In this document: in pieces, positions 16,437 to 25,564 of the stretch
Layout: each line of letters begins with the position of its first letter
Position numbering within the stretch: position 1 is the stretch's first letter
The notes under the pieces: model-generated
What the model saw: the letters and a program-made list of their open reading frames with translations, nothing else
What the model was told of the DNA's origin: nothing
Database searches by the model: none
Assembly: GCA_937873495.1 (NCBI GenBank)
Contig: CALMXZ010000010.1
Location: forward strand, 248,001 to 312,000
Direction of reading: 5' to 3'
Length of the DNA stretch: 64,000 nt
Source of the DNA: an uncultured Trueperaceae bacterium
GTDB taxonomy: Bacteria > Deinococcota > Deinococci > Deinococcales > Trueperaceae
Made by a program: the position numbers and the translations under genes

Positions 16437-18200
16437 CTAGTCCGCTCGCAACGACCGCAGCCTCGACTCGAGCGTGTCGATGACCTCGATGGAGGCGGTG
16501 AGAGCGTCGGTGAAGCGGTGCCTGACTCGCAGCAGCTCCGTGCGCAGGAGGTGCCGTTCCGGGTCGTCGGCCGCCAGCTGCCGGTAACGACTCAGCGGGG
16601 CGAGCATGGGGACGGGCTCCTTGAGGTCGCTGAGCCCGTAGCTGTCCTGGCCGTACTTGCCCACCACGGTGGCGCGCAGCGGGGTGACGTGGCGGCTCAG
16701 GCGCAAGAGCGCCTCGTTGCGGGCAAGCAGGGCTTCCTCGGTAGCGGCCTGCAGTCCATCCAGCCACACCGCGCGCTCCGCCAGTCGGTCGAGCAGCGGC
16801 TGTACGCGGCCCAGTTCGGCCGGGTCCTCGCCTTCCGCCAGCATCGTGTTGAAGCGCGCTCTCAGCTCCTCGACCGCCGGCGCGGCTAGATGGGGCAGGG
16901 GCTCGGCGCTCACCAGGTCGTGTATCAGGCCTGTCCAGAAGCGGCCGTCGCGCTCCAGCACGGCCTCGTCGAGCGTGTCGAACGTGTCCTTGTCGGTGTG
17001 GTTCCACCAGCCGAGGGTGGCGCCGTTCCAGGCCCGCACCACGGCGTCCGGCAGGGCGTGGCGGGCCGAGATGGCCGGCACGCCGACACCGAAGAAGGAC
17101 TGGTCGCCGATCCGCTCCAACCGCTTGCTCGCCAGTCGCTCTCCGAAGAGCTCCTCCGCGATCGCCTGATGCGCGTCGCGCAGCTCGGGGCTGCTGTTGA
17201 CGGCCAGGTGGTCGGCGCCGCGCATGCCGACCGAGTCGATGTTGGTGTACGCCACGCCGTTACGGTTCAGCTCCTCCCAGTGGGTATCGACGAAGTGGGT
17301 GGAGCCGGCGGCCTCGGCGATCTCATGACCGTTCCAGAAGCAGAAGACCACCGAGCGGCGCAACTCGTCGCGTCGCTCCGCCAACAGCCTGGCGATCTCG
17401 ATCATCACGCCGTTGCCGCTGGCGTTGTCGGTCACGCCTGGCTCCCAGGCGTCGAGGTGCCCCGAGACGACCACGAACTGCTCGCGCTCCGGGCTGGACT
17501 CGGGCGCGTGCAGCCAGGCGATCGGCTGCGCGACCCGCGCCCAGAGGCGTTGGCCGGTCACACGCAGCCTTACCTCCACCTTGCCCTGCCGGCACTGCGC
17601 CTTGAGCCTTTCGCCGTCGCGACGGGTGATCGCGAGGGCGTGCAGCCTCGGGATCTCGTTCCAGGTGGCCCTGGTGGGGTTGCCCCATACGGCCTTCAGG
17701 GCGCGCCATGGGATGTTGTCCTGATCCGAGGTGCCCCAGTTCATAAGGACGATGCCGATGGCGCCCTGCTCGTAGGCCAGTCGGGCTTTCTCGGGTGTCG
17801 CGGGGGCGTAGCTGACCTCCGCCAGGACGATCTTGCCGCGCACGTCGAGGCCAATGTAATCCTCGCGCCCGCCGGGGCCTACCGCGACGAGCTCCCCCAC
17901 CACACCCCCCGGCGGGGTCGGGTCGATGTGCAGGCACGGTTTGACGACGGGCGTCCAAGCCTCGGGGGAGAGGACGTCGAGCGAGCCGCTGCCGATGGTG
18001 CTGGTGTAGGTGTCGAACTCCTGGAGCCCGGCCGCCAGGCCGTAGGAGGCCAGCGTGTCACGGATGTACTCGGCGGCCAAGCGGTCCTGCCCCCCGCCGG
18101 AGATGCGGTTGGGGGTCCGCTCGCTCAGCCAGCGGACATGGGCCATGGCCCGGTCGAGGTCGAAAGCTTCGAGGATCGACGGTAGAGCCGAAGTCGTCAT
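16437..18200 (-). CDS. M28-family zinc aminopeptidase with PA domain
   Basis: A 587-residue peptidase. A protease-associated domain is inserted near residues 85-200 (VGPGGREDYIGLDVRGKIV, then EKARLAYEQGAIGIVLMN). The di-zinc site is complete: His and Asp in VVSGHLDAWEPG, bridging Asp in VTDNASGNGV, Glu pair region NGHEIAEAAGS, Asp in TNIDSVG and His in GWWNHTDKDT. A helical tail of about 150 residues follows. No signal peptide is visible, so it probably acts in the cytoplasm on imported peptides. Its start overlaps the M20 gene stop by four bases (ATGA). Confidence 0.92.
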   Translation of the reverse strand: MTTSALPSILEAFDLDRAMAHVRWLSERTPNRISGGGQDRLAAEYIRDTLASYGLAAGLQEFDTYTSTIGSGSLDVLSPEAWTPVVKPCLHIDPTPPGGVVGELVAVGPGGREDYIGLDVRGKIVLAEVSYAPATPEKARLAYEQGAIGIVLMNWGTSDQDNIPWRALKAVWGNPTRATWNEIPRLHALAITRRDGERLKAQCRQGKVEVRLRVTGQRLWARVAQPIAWLHAPESSPEREQFVVVSGHLDAWEPGVTDNASGNGVMIEIARLLAERRDELRRSVVFCFWNGHEIAEAAGSTHFVDTHWEELNRNGVAYTNIDSVGMRGADHLAVNSSPELRDAHQAIAEELFGERLASKRLERIGDQSFFGVGVPAISARHALPDAVVRAWNGATLGWWNHTDKDTFDTLDEAVLERDGRFWTGLIHDLVSAEPLPHLAAPAVEELRARFNTMLAEGEDPAELGRVQPLLDRLAERAVWLDGLQAATEEALLARNEALLRLSRHVTPLRATVVGKYGQDSYGLSDLKEPVPMLAPLSRYRQLAADDPERHLLRTELLRVRHRFTDALTASIEVIDTLESRLRSLRAD

Positions 18201-19366
18201 GGGTGGTCCTTTCTATGCCCTGATGTCCCTGAGGTCCAGGCTTGCCCGGAGGTCGCCAGCGCCACGTAGAAACGTGCCGCCTCGCCGATCTGCCTCACGT
18301 CCACCCACTCGTCGGCGGCGTGCAGGTTCGCCCCGGACGGACCGAACATGACCGCCGGGATGCCGCTGGCGGCCAAGAGGTTGGCGTCGCTCACCCCGCG
18401 GCCGTAGGCGAAGGCCGGGTCGTGGCCGAACTCGCGGTGGTAGACCTTGGCGAAGTGTTTCAGGAAGGGGTGGTCGGGCGCGGTGAGGTAACTGGGGTAG
18501 GCGGGGGGCATGACCTCGAACACGGCGTCCACCGCGGGTGAGATGCCCTCCGCCAGCGCCCGCAGCTCGCCCACCACGTCGTCGGCACTCTCGCCGGGGA
18601 CGAGATGCCAGTTGATCAGGCAGGAGCAGCGGTCGGGGACCTTGATCTCGTATGGCCCGTCGCCGCTCTCCACGCGCAGTACGCAGCGACTGCCCCGTCC
18701 GATGAGCGGGTGCTCGCGCACCGGCTGGGTCTGGAGGGCGTTCAGCAGCCGCGCCATGGCGTCGATGGCGTTGATCCCCTCCTCGGGACGGCTGCCGTGC
18801 GCACTGCGCCCGCGGCAGGTGATCCGGACGTTGATCTTGCCGACGCCACCGATCACCGGGTCGTCGAAGTGCGGTTCACACACCACCGCGGCGTCGAACT
18901 GCAGGCCGCGGGCTATCAGGTCGACCGCGCCCCTCGAGGAGGCCTCTTCGTCTGCCACCGAGGCGAAACCGACGGTCCCACTCCAGTCCGAGCGACGGGC
19001 CAGATCTCGCATGGCCAGCATCGCCGCCGCGAGGCCGGCCTTCATGTCGACCGCCCCACGTCCGTACAGACGGTGGCCGTCCAGGGTGCCGGAGTACGGG
19101 TCGTGGGTCCAGCCGTCGCCCGGCAGGACGGTATCGGCGTGGCCGAACAGCAGCAGGCGGGGCGCCTCCTCCGCATGCCGGCCGCCGCTCACCGTGGCGA
19201 AGACGTTGCTGAGCCCGTCCGCGGTGGTCTGCAGCGCCGCCGTGACGCCGTTATGCAGCAACCACTCGACGATCAGGCGCTGTACGGCCCCCTCCTGCCC
19301 CGATCGACTCGGGCATGCCACCAAGCTGCGTAGCAGGACTACGGCCTCCTCGTTGACCTCGGTCAT
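18197..19366 (-). CDS. M20-family metallopeptidase (ArgE/DapE type)
   Basis: A 389-residue enzyme. Metal-site marks are LLLFGHADTVLPGDGWTHDP, GRGAVDMKAGLAAAM (bridging Asp) and VGFASVADEEASSRG (catalytic Glu pair), with the last His in SGANLHAADEWVDV. The lid-domain segment GRSAHGSRPEEGINAI has the His that reaches the partner subunit. Candidates are N-acyl-amino-acid deacylase or dipeptidase. It has a GAGGAG ribosome site and overlaps the M28 gene at its end, so both are made from one operon mRNA. Confidence 0.92.
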   Translation of the reverse strand: MTEVNEEAVVLLRSLVACPSRSGQEGAVQRLIVEWLLHNGVTAALQTTADGLSNVFATVSGGRHAEEAPRLLLFGHADTVLPGDGWTHDPYSGTLDGHRLYGRGAVDMKAGLAAAMLAMRDLARRSDWSGTVGFASVADEEASSRGAVDLIARGLQFDAAVVCEPHFDDPVIGGVGKINVRITCRGRSAHGSRPEEGINAIDAMARLLNALQTQPVREHPLIGRGSRCVLRVESGDGPYEIKVPDRCSCLINWHLVPGESADDVVGELRALAEGISPAVDAVFEVMPPAYPSYLTAPDHPFLKHFAKVYHREFGHDPAFAYGRGVSDANLLAASGIPAVMFGPSGANLHAADEWVDVRQIGEAARFYVALATSGQAWTSGTSGHRKDHP

Positions 19367-19400
19367 GCCCTACGCTCCTCATCGGCCGCCGGCGCGGCCC

Positions 19401-21059
19401 TCACGCTGTGATGGGGATGGCCCCCGCCTCGGTCACCAGATAGGCGTCCTCGATCGCGACCACCGCCTCGTCCACCGGCCAGACGAACTCGACGCAGCCG
19501 GACATGCCCGCCTCGATCTGCTGCTCGCAGCCGGGTTCGAGGTAGATCGTGCAGATCGTCTGCCGGTTGATGACGTGACCGCAGTCCCTGCTGTACTCCT
19601 TGCCGCTGCGGCCCTGCGGCAACAGGTTCCAGCCGCGCGCCCTGTCGTCTTGCTCGGCCAGCGCCTCGGTGGCCGAGCCGTGGACGGCGGCGCCGGTCAC
19701 ACCGGGACGGATGGCGGGGATGACGCGATCGAGCAGGATGGTTCGGAGGAGCGACTGGAACTCCTCGAGCTCCGGCGTGTTGCACAGCGTCTTGGCGATG
19801 TCGGAGCAGCCCCTCACGCGCCCGGCCAGATCGAGGACCTGCGTTCCCATATCGAACTTGACGGTGCGGTTCCGGCTACTCACGACGTTGGGGCTCGGCG
19901 CGGCAGGGACCAGGGCCCTCTCGCCGGGATGGATGATGCGGAAGTAGGGACGGAACATGCCGTGCAGTCCGCACTCTCCGGCGAACTCCCCGAGGAAGGT
20001 GTCGAAGGCGAGCGCCAGCTCCGTTTCGCGCAGCTCACCGCCTTGCGCCAGCCTCCCGGCGGCGTACGCGACGGCGCGTTCGGTGGCCAGGCGGGCCGAG
20101 TTGGCGGCCAGGACGTAGTAGGGAAGTTGGCTGGCGGCTCGCAGCTCCTGCCAGCGGTAGAGCAGCGGCGAGGCGTTGGCTATCAGCGACGGGTCGGCAC
20201 CGAGGAGGCGCGCCAACCGCAGGTCGGCGTGGCCTGTCTCGACGGCGAGCGTGCCCGGCGCGATGGCCGCGACTGCGCCGGCCACATCGCGGTAGGTCGC
20301 GCGTTCCACCGTCCCCGGCAGCCGACCGTACCCGGGCAGCAGGAGATGCAGTCTCTCGTCACCACGGACGAACAGCAGTGACGCGCCCGCCTGCGCCAAC
20401 CACGTGCTCGGGAAGCCGCTCAGCTCCTCCAGCTGGAAAGGGGAGGTGACCAGGATGGCGTCGACGCCGGCCTTCTCGAGTTGCGTGTCCAACAGGGCGA
20501 AGTCGTGTTCCGGCGGGCGCTGGAGCAACTCCAGCAACCGCGCTTCGAAACGAAAGCCCTCGACGACCCTCTTCGCCGCTCGCCGGTAGGGCTCCGTTGC
20601 CGCGTTCGACTCCATCGCCGCGGCCACCTGCGCGCGCTCGAGCGTGAAATGCCTGAGCGGCTGGTCGGCCCCGGCCCGATCGGCGACGTCCAGCTCGAGG
20701 GGGCCGCGAAGGGCGCGGTAGCTCGCCACCGGCAGGGTGTCGTCGACCTGGACCACGCAGTCCGGCGCCAGCTCGCCTATCAGCTGCGGCAAGCCCGGGG
20801 CCGAAGGGCTGTCGTTCCAGCTGAAGTAACCGCCGTAGACCGCGAAGCGGTGAGTTGTGGCCGGCTGCGCCGAGACCATGGCGCTGTCGGAGTCGCGGAG
20901 CAGCACGGTGCGCTTGCCGTCGTGCTCGAGGACGTAGGGCAGGACCGTCTTGGTGGCGTCCTTCACGATGTGCGGGTAGACCAGGGCGTCCAGGTAGTCG
21001 GCGCCGAGCAGCCGGACGAGGTCGTGGTGGGCGTGCCACAACCGTGCCGCCTTCTTCAC
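19401..21059 (-). CDS. M24-family metallopeptidase (Xaa-Pro dipeptidase-like), extended
   Basis: A 552-residue protein, longer than the usual 360-400 because an additional N-terminal domain precedes the creatinase-like and pita-bread domains. The five metal ligands of M24 enzymes appear present: Asp in VKFDMGTQVLD, Asp in VRGCSDIAKT, His in YSRDCGHVI, Glu in CTIYLEPGC and Glu near GCVEFVWPVDEAVVAIED. It should cut X-Pro or related dipeptides, or split a C-N bond as creatinase does. The start overlaps the racemase-like gene by four bases. The long N-terminal domain is unusual. Confidence 0.85.
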   Translation of the reverse strand: MKKAARLWHAHHDLVRLLGADYLDALVYPHIVKDATKTVLPYVLEHDGKRTVLLRDSDSAMVSAQPATTHRFAVYGGYFSWNDSPSAPGLPQLIGELAPDCVVQVDDTLPVASYRALRGPLELDVADRAGADQPLRHFTLERAQVAAAMESNAATEPYRRAAKRVVEGFRFEARLLELLQRPPEHDFALLDTQLEKAGVDAILVTSPFQLEELSGFPSTWLAQAGASLLFVRGDERLHLLLPGYGRLPGTVERATYRDVAGAVAAIAPGTLAVETGHADLRLARLLGADPSLIANASPLLYRWQELRAASQLPYYVLAANSARLATERAVAYAAGRLAQGGELRETELALAFDTFLGEFAGECGLHGMFRPYFRIIHPGERALVPAAPSPNVVSSRNRTVKFDMGTQVLDLAGRVRGCSDIAKTLCNTPELEEFQSLLRTILLDRVIPAIRPGVTGAAVHGSATEALAEQDDRARGWNLLPQGRSGKEYSRDCGHVINRQTICTIYLEPGCEQQIEAGMSGCVEFVWPVDEAVVAIEDAYLVTEAGAIPITA

Positions 21060-21742
21060 TCCGCCCCAGCTCCAGCCGCCGCCAGCTGAACGCGGCTCAC
21101 CGCCAGTCCGACGGCTGCCAGCGTCGGATCCACCACCGGCAGGCCCACGGCCTGCTCCAGCTGCGTGCAGTAGCGGCCCATGCCGGCGCCCGCGAACAAC
21201 AGTGAGCCGGCCCCGAGCTCCTTGAGGCTCGTTCCCACCTCGATGAGCCGGCCGAGCACGCGCTCCGGGCGGCGCAGGTCACCGTAGTCGAGGCCGAGCG
21301 CGGCCGCGCCTGCCAGCCTGGCCTCCACTCCCAACGTTCGCAAGGCGCGGCGGTTCTTCGCCTCGCTGCCCGCCGAGACCGAGATCAACCCGATCTGGCC
21401 GCCGAAGGCCAAGGCGGTCATGACCCCCGCCTCGCCGATGCCGAGCACCGGTCGACGACTGAACTCCCGGGCGGCGGCGATGCCAGGGTCCGAGAAGCAG
21501 GCCACGACGAACGCGCCGGTCTCGGGTAGTTCATGCCGCTCATCGATGAAGCGCGCCACCGCCACGGCGGCCAGGTCGCTGTCCCTGCTCGTCGTGATGC
21601 CGTTGGGGCCGTCCTCCAGCGTGACGCAGCTGATCTCCGGCCCACCGGGGAAGCGCAGGGGTTCCAGGGTGCGCGACAGCTCCTCGGTTATCCCAGTGTC
21701 CGTACGGCTGCTGGCGTTCATGACGTGGATGATCATGGCCAT
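21056..21742 (-). CDS. Asp/Glu/hydantoin racemase superfamily protein with one catalytic Cys
   Basis: A 228-residue protein of the superfamily. The first catalytic Cys is in FVVACFSDPGIAAARE (near residue 80), in the usual place. The second active-site motif, normally LGCAGM, reads FAGAGM here (near residue 190), so the second Cys is replaced by Gly. Two-base racemization would not be expected; one-Cys relatives include decarboxylases and isomerases. The start has AGGAGG ten bases upstream. It is the second gene of the five-gene peptidase operon. Confidence 0.8.
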   Translation of the reverse strand: MAMIIHVMNASSRTDTGITEELSRTLEPLRFPGGPEISCVTLEDGPNGITTSRDSDLAAVAVARFIDERHELPETGAFVVACFSDPGIAAAREFSRRPVLGIGEAGVMTALAFGGQIGLISVSAGSEAKNRRALRTLGVEARLAGAAALGLDYGDLRRPERVLGRLIEVGTSLKELGAGSLLFAGAGMGRYCTQLEQAVGLPVVDPTLAAVGLAVSRVQLAAAGAGAE

Positions 21743-21776
21743 CGCTGCTCGCCTCCTACTGTCTGGTCCGCTGCCG

Positions 21777-22763
21777 TCAGTGCTCGCGGACGGTGAGGAT
21801 GATCTTGCCTACGTTCTTGTTCTCCGCCATGCGCTGGTGAGCCCGCTCGGCCTCCTGGATGGGGAACACGCTGTCCACCACCGGCTTCAGCCGGCCGTCG
21901 TCGAGGGTTTGGCCGAAGTCGCGCAGGAACGCGTCCTTCATGTCCGCCAGCTCAGCGACCGAGTACTTGCTCAAGGTGTCGCCGAGGATGGCAAGGCGCT
22001 TGGAGATGATCTGCCGCATGTTGATCTCGGTCTGGGTCCCTCCCAGGATGCCGATGAGGAGCAGACGGCCCTTCAGCGCGAGCAGCTCGAGGTTGCGCTC
22101 CAGGTAGGCGCCGCCGACGGTGTCGAGGATGACGTCGACGCCCTCACCGCCTCCGAACTCCAGTGCCCGGGCGACGAAGTCCTCCTCGTGATAGCGGATG
22201 GCCAGGTCCGCGCCCAAGGCTTCGCAGAGGCGCGCCTTCTCGGCCGATCCAACGGTGACGACGACGCGGCAGCCGGCTAGCCGGGCCAGTTGGATGGCCG
22301 CCGTGCCGACGCCGCTGGCGCCGCTGTGGATCAGGACCGTCTCGCCCGCCTCGAGGCGGGCGTTGATGAACAGGTTGGCGTAGGCGGTGAGGTAGGCCTC
22401 GGGGAGCGCCGCCGACTCCACGATGCTCAGTCCGGTAGGGACCGGCATGAGCAGCCGCTGCGGCACACGGACCTGCTCGGCGTATCCCCCGCCCAGGGTC
22501 AGGCAGACCACGCTGTCGCCTATCGACCATCCTCGGACGGCGTTGCCCACTTCCCGGATGCGCCCGGCGGCTTCCCCACCCAGGAGGTCGGAGCGCCCGG
22601 CGGTAGTCGGGAAGTTACCTTCGCGGTGCAGCAGGTCGGCTCGGTTGAGCGCGGTGGCTTGGACGTCGACGATCACGTCGTCCTCGCCGCACGAGGGATC
22701 GGCCACCTCTTGCCATAGGAGGGGGCGGCCAGGCCGGTTCCGGTCCACGACGATCGCCTTCAT
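21777..22763 (-). CDS. NAD(P)H:quinone oxidoreductase, zinc-free MDR family
   Basis: A 328-residue medium-chain dehydrogenase/reductase of the quinone-oxidoreductase (PIG3-like) branch. It has LNRADLLHREGNFP near residue 40, SAALPEAYLTAYANLF, and the NADPH motif IHSGASGVGTAAIQLA (about residues 140-155). The Cys cluster for structural zinc is lacking. The family reduces quinones or enones. It is the first gene of the minus-strand operon, so it shares its promoter with the racemase-like and peptidase genes. It is divergent from the second peptide importer. Confidence 0.9.
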   Translation of the reverse strand: MKAIVVDRNRPGRPLLWQEVADPSCGEDDVIVDVQATALNRADLLHREGNFPTTAGRSDLLGGEAAGRIREVGNAVRGWSIGDSVVCLTLGGGYAEQVRVPQRLLMPVPTGLSIVESAALPEAYLTAYANLFINARLEAGETVLIHSGASGVGTAAIQLARLAGCRVVVTVGSAEKARLCEALGADLAIRYHEEDFVARALEFGGGEGVDVILDTVGGAYLERNLELLALKGRLLLIGILGGTQTEINMRQIISKRLAILGDTLSKYSVAELADMKDAFLRDFGQTLDDGRLKPVVDSVFPIQEAERAHQRMAENKNVGKIILTVREH

Positions 22764-22930
22764 CTGCCTCTGAACCTCGCTCTCCGCTTATGCGGCCTGG
22801 ATGCTAGCACAGGCTGACGGACCGACGGCTCGATCAGAGAGAAACGCTGTCCTGTACGGAATATCTCCGATCGGGAGGGGCTTTGGGCGCCGCCATTCTC
22901 TCCCATATGTTGGGACTATCATCCTTGTAG

Positions 22931-22959
22931 TTGACATGCATGATGGGCGCCTCTATAGT
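22931..22959 (+). promoter_or_regulatory. Sigma-70-type promoter of importer system 2
   Basis: TTGACA (22931-22936) and TATAGT (22954-22959) are separated by exactly 17 bases. Transcription would start near 22966, giving a leader of about 70 bases that ends in an AAGGGAGGA ribosome site before the receptor ATG at 23038. This is the best consensus promoter in the window. Confidence 0.8.
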
Positions 22960-23037
22960 GGCGCGCACGTACAGCGGAGCAAGCCGGCGCCGCGGCGTAC
23001 TGTGACCATTCGGTTCAGCAACGCAAGGGAGGAACGG

Positions 23038-24597
23038 ATGAAGTCCCTCAGGTTCGCCGTCTCGTATCGCCTATTGGTGGCAGTGGGGCTCGCGCTGTGC
23101 TGCCTCCTTCCGTCTGCCGCCGCGCAACAGGCGGGCGGGAAGTTGACCGTGGCCATCGGCGTGCCGGCCGTGACCCTTGCCCCAGGCAAATCGATCGCGT
23201 CGATCGTCAACAGCATCACGGAAGGCATCTACGAAGGCCTGGTGGAGCGGGACGCCAGCGGCGCGGTCCTCCCCGGTCTGGCGACCTCGTGGAGCCTCGA
23301 CGCGGATAACGTCACCTGGACCCTCACCCTGCGGCAAGGCGTCCGGTTCCACGACGGCACCGAGTTCTCCGCCGATGACGTCAAGGCCACCTTCGACCGC
23401 ATCCTGAACCCCGCGTTCGAGCTGCCGCTCAGCTCCGTCTTGAAGGTCGTCTCGCGCGTCGAGGTAGTGGACCCTTACACGGTCAGGATCGTCACCGGTA
23501 GCCCAACGCCGGACTTCCTCAACCGCCTGGCCTACGGCGTAGCCGTCATCATCAGCAGCGACGCGGTCGAGAAGTACGGAGCCGACATCGACTGGACGCC
23601 GGTCGGCACCGGTCCGTACCGCCTCGAGTCCTACGTTCCCAACGAGAGCGTCACGCTCGTCGCGTTCCCCGACTACTGGGGCGGTGCGCCGCTGCTCGAT
23701 CGCGTCGAGTTCCGCACGGTTCGCGAACCGGGCACCCGCGTGGCGCTGCTCGAGGCGGGCGAGGTCGACATCATCGTCGACGTGCCGGCCACGGATCTGC
23801 CCGGCCTGAAGGCGCAGGCCGACAAGGCCGTGCTGTTGGCGCCGAGCACCCGCGTCATGCACATCGGCGTCAACACCCAGGTGGCGCCTTTCGACAACGT
23901 CCTGGTTCGTCAGGCGCTGAACTATGCCATCGATCAGGATGGTCTGGTCAACGGCGTGCTCCAGGGCGTCGGCCAGCCCGCCCGTTCGATGATCTCGCCC
24001 GTGGTCACCGGGTTCTCCCCAGTGAGCGAATACCACTACGATCCGGCTACGGCGCGACGCCTGCTCGCGGAGGCCGGCTATCCGAACGGCTTCAGCGCGA
24101 CGCTATGGACGCCGGAAGGCCGCTACTTCCAGGACCGCGCCACTGCGGTGGCAGTGCAGAGCATGCTGGGCGACATCGGCGTGAAGGTGGATGTGCGGGT
24201 CATCGACTGGGCCACGTACCTGGAGATCCTGCGGCGCCCCGTGGATGCTAGCGAGACCCAGCTCTACCTGCTCGGCTGGGAGTCCGGCACCGGCGACATC
24301 GGTTACGTTCTCGACCTGATCTTCCATACCTCCACCTGGCCGCCTGCCGGCTGGAACACGATGTTCTACAGCAACCCCGAGGTCGACGCCCTCATCGAGG
24401 CTGCTCGCGTCACCATGGACCCGGACGAACGCCAGGCCCTGGCTACCCGGATCCAGGAACAGATCGTCAGCGACGCCCCGTGGGTCTTGCTCAACGTGAC
24501 CGAGGAGACCGCCGCCATGAGCGCCAAGGTCCACGGCCTCGAACTGCTGCCGGGCGATGTCTACTCACTGAAGACGGTGTGGCTGGACAAAGACTAG
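23038..24597 (+). CDS. ABC peptide-binding protein, family 5 (system 2)
   Basis: A 519-residue receptor with a signal peptide (MKSLRFAVSYRLLVAVGLAL, cleavage near PSAAAQQ). Family 5 marks are WTLTLRQGVRFHDGTEFSAD and VGTGPYRLESYVPNESVTLV. I start at 23038 because AAGGGAGGA lies just upstream and a signal peptide follows; the open frame reaches back to 22801 across the promoter. It heads a plus-strand operon with two permeases and is divergent from the peptidase operon, so it probably imports the peptides those enzymes cut. Confidence 0.93.
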   Translation: MKSLRFAVSYRLLVAVGLALCCLLPSAAAQQAGGKLTVAIGVPAVTLAPGKSIASIVNSITEGIYEGLVERDASGAVLPGLATSWSLDADNVTWTLTLRQGVRFHDGTEFSADDVKATFDRILNPAFELPLSSVLKVVSRVEVVDPYTVRIVTGSPTPDFLNRLAYGVAVIISSDAVEKYGADIDWTPVGTGPYRLESYVPNESVTLVAFPDYWGGAPLLDRVEFRTVREPGTRVALLEAGEVDIIVDVPATDLPGLKAQADKAVLLAPSTRVMHIGVNTQVAPFDNVLVRQALNYAIDQDGLVNGVLQGVGQPARSMISPVVTGFSPVSEYHYDPATARRLLAEAGYPNGFSATLWTPEGRYFQDRATAVAVQSMLGDIGVKVDVRVIDWATYLEILRRPVDASETQLYLLGWESGTGDIGYVLDLIFHTSTWPPAGWNTMFYSNPEVDALIEAARVTMDPDERQALATRIQEQIVSDAPWVLLNVTEETAAMSAKVHGLELLPGDVYSLKTVWLDKD

Positions 24598-24637
24598 GCT
24601 AGGGGCCTCGCCCGCCCGGCCAGGTCTCCCAGAGCCT

Positions 24638-25558
24638 ATGCTGCGCCTTCTTCTCTACAGGGTGCTGGGGCTGGTCGTGATCCTGGTGCTGGTCTCGCTC
24701 ATCTCCTTCTCGATCACCTACGTCGTGCCCGGCGATGTCGCTCTCGTCATCGCCGGGCCCGGCGCCAGCCAGGCCTCGATCGAGAAGATCCGCAGCGACC
24801 TGCTCCTGGACGAACCCTTCCTTACGCGTTACGGCACCTGGCTCGGCTCGGTGGTGCGCGGTGACCTGGGCGTCTCCGCCATCACGAGGCAACCGGTGGC
24901 CGAGATCGTCGGGTTCCGGCTGGTCAACACGATGAAGCTGGCCTTGGCCGGCATCGTGCTGGCCATCGTTGTTGGCATAGCGCTCGGCCTGGTCGCAGCT
25001 CTGTACCGCAACAGCCTGGTCGACTACGGGGCCATGCTCGTGTCGGTCCTCGGCATCTCGGCGCCCGTGTTCTGGGTAGGCCTGATGCTGATCTATCTCT
25101 TCAGCGTCCGGTTGCGCTGGCTGCCGATCACGGACCAGGGCGGCATAGCCCACCTGATCCTGCCTTCAATAACCATCGGGATGTACTCGGTGGCGGTCAT
25201 CGCGCGCGTGACCCGGTTCAACCTCCTCGAGGTGCTTGGCAGGGATTACATCCGCACGGCCAAGGCCAAGGGCAGCTCTACCGCGCGGGTGTCCCTCAAG
25301 CACGCGCTCAAGAACGCCCTCATACCGGTCGTCACCGTGATCGGGCTCCAGTTCGGTTACCTCATGGGTGGGGCGGTCCTCACCGAGACCGTGTTCGCCT
25401 ATCCCGGCATCGGCCGGCTCTTCGCCGACGTGGTCTTCACTCGCGACTTCCCGGTCATGCAGATACTCATGCTGCTGTTGGCCGCCATCTTCGCCGTCAC
25501 CAACTTCCTGGTGGACATCTCATACGCCCTGCTGGACCCGCGGATCCGTCATGCCTGA
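24638..25558 (+). CDS. ABC transporter permease, DppB/OppB type (system 2)
   Basis: A 306-residue permease with six hydrophobic segments. DppB marks are SFSITYVVPGD near residue 25, LLLDEPFLTRYGTWLG, the EAA loop YIRTAKAKGSSTARVSLKH and FAYPGIGRLFADVVFTRDFP. It follows the receptor gene by 40 bases and is seven bases before the DppC gene. It forms the channel with that protein. Confidence 0.93.
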   Translation: MLRLLLYRVLGLVVILVLVSLISFSITYVVPGDVALVIAGPGASQASIEKIRSDLLLDEPFLTRYGTWLGSVVRGDLGVSAITRQPVAEIVGFRLVNTMKLALAGIVLAIVVGIALGLVAALYRNSLVDYGAMLVSVLGISAPVFWVGLMLIYLFSVRLRWLPITDQGGIAHLILPSITIGMYSVAVIARVTRFNLLEVLGRDYIRTAKAKGSSTARVSLKHALKNALIPVVTVIGLQFGYLMGGAVLTETVFAYPGIGRLFADVVFTRDFPVMQILMLLLAAIFAVTNFLVDISYALLDPRIRHA

Positions 25559-25564
25559 GGCGCC

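Noticed and set aside
16890..18185. 431-residue plus-strand frame
   Set aside because: It is antisense to the well-supported M28 peptidase and has no family marks.
18510..20381. 623-residue plus-strand frame
   Set aside because: It runs antisense to two peptidase genes that have complete catalytic motifs; composition is low quality.
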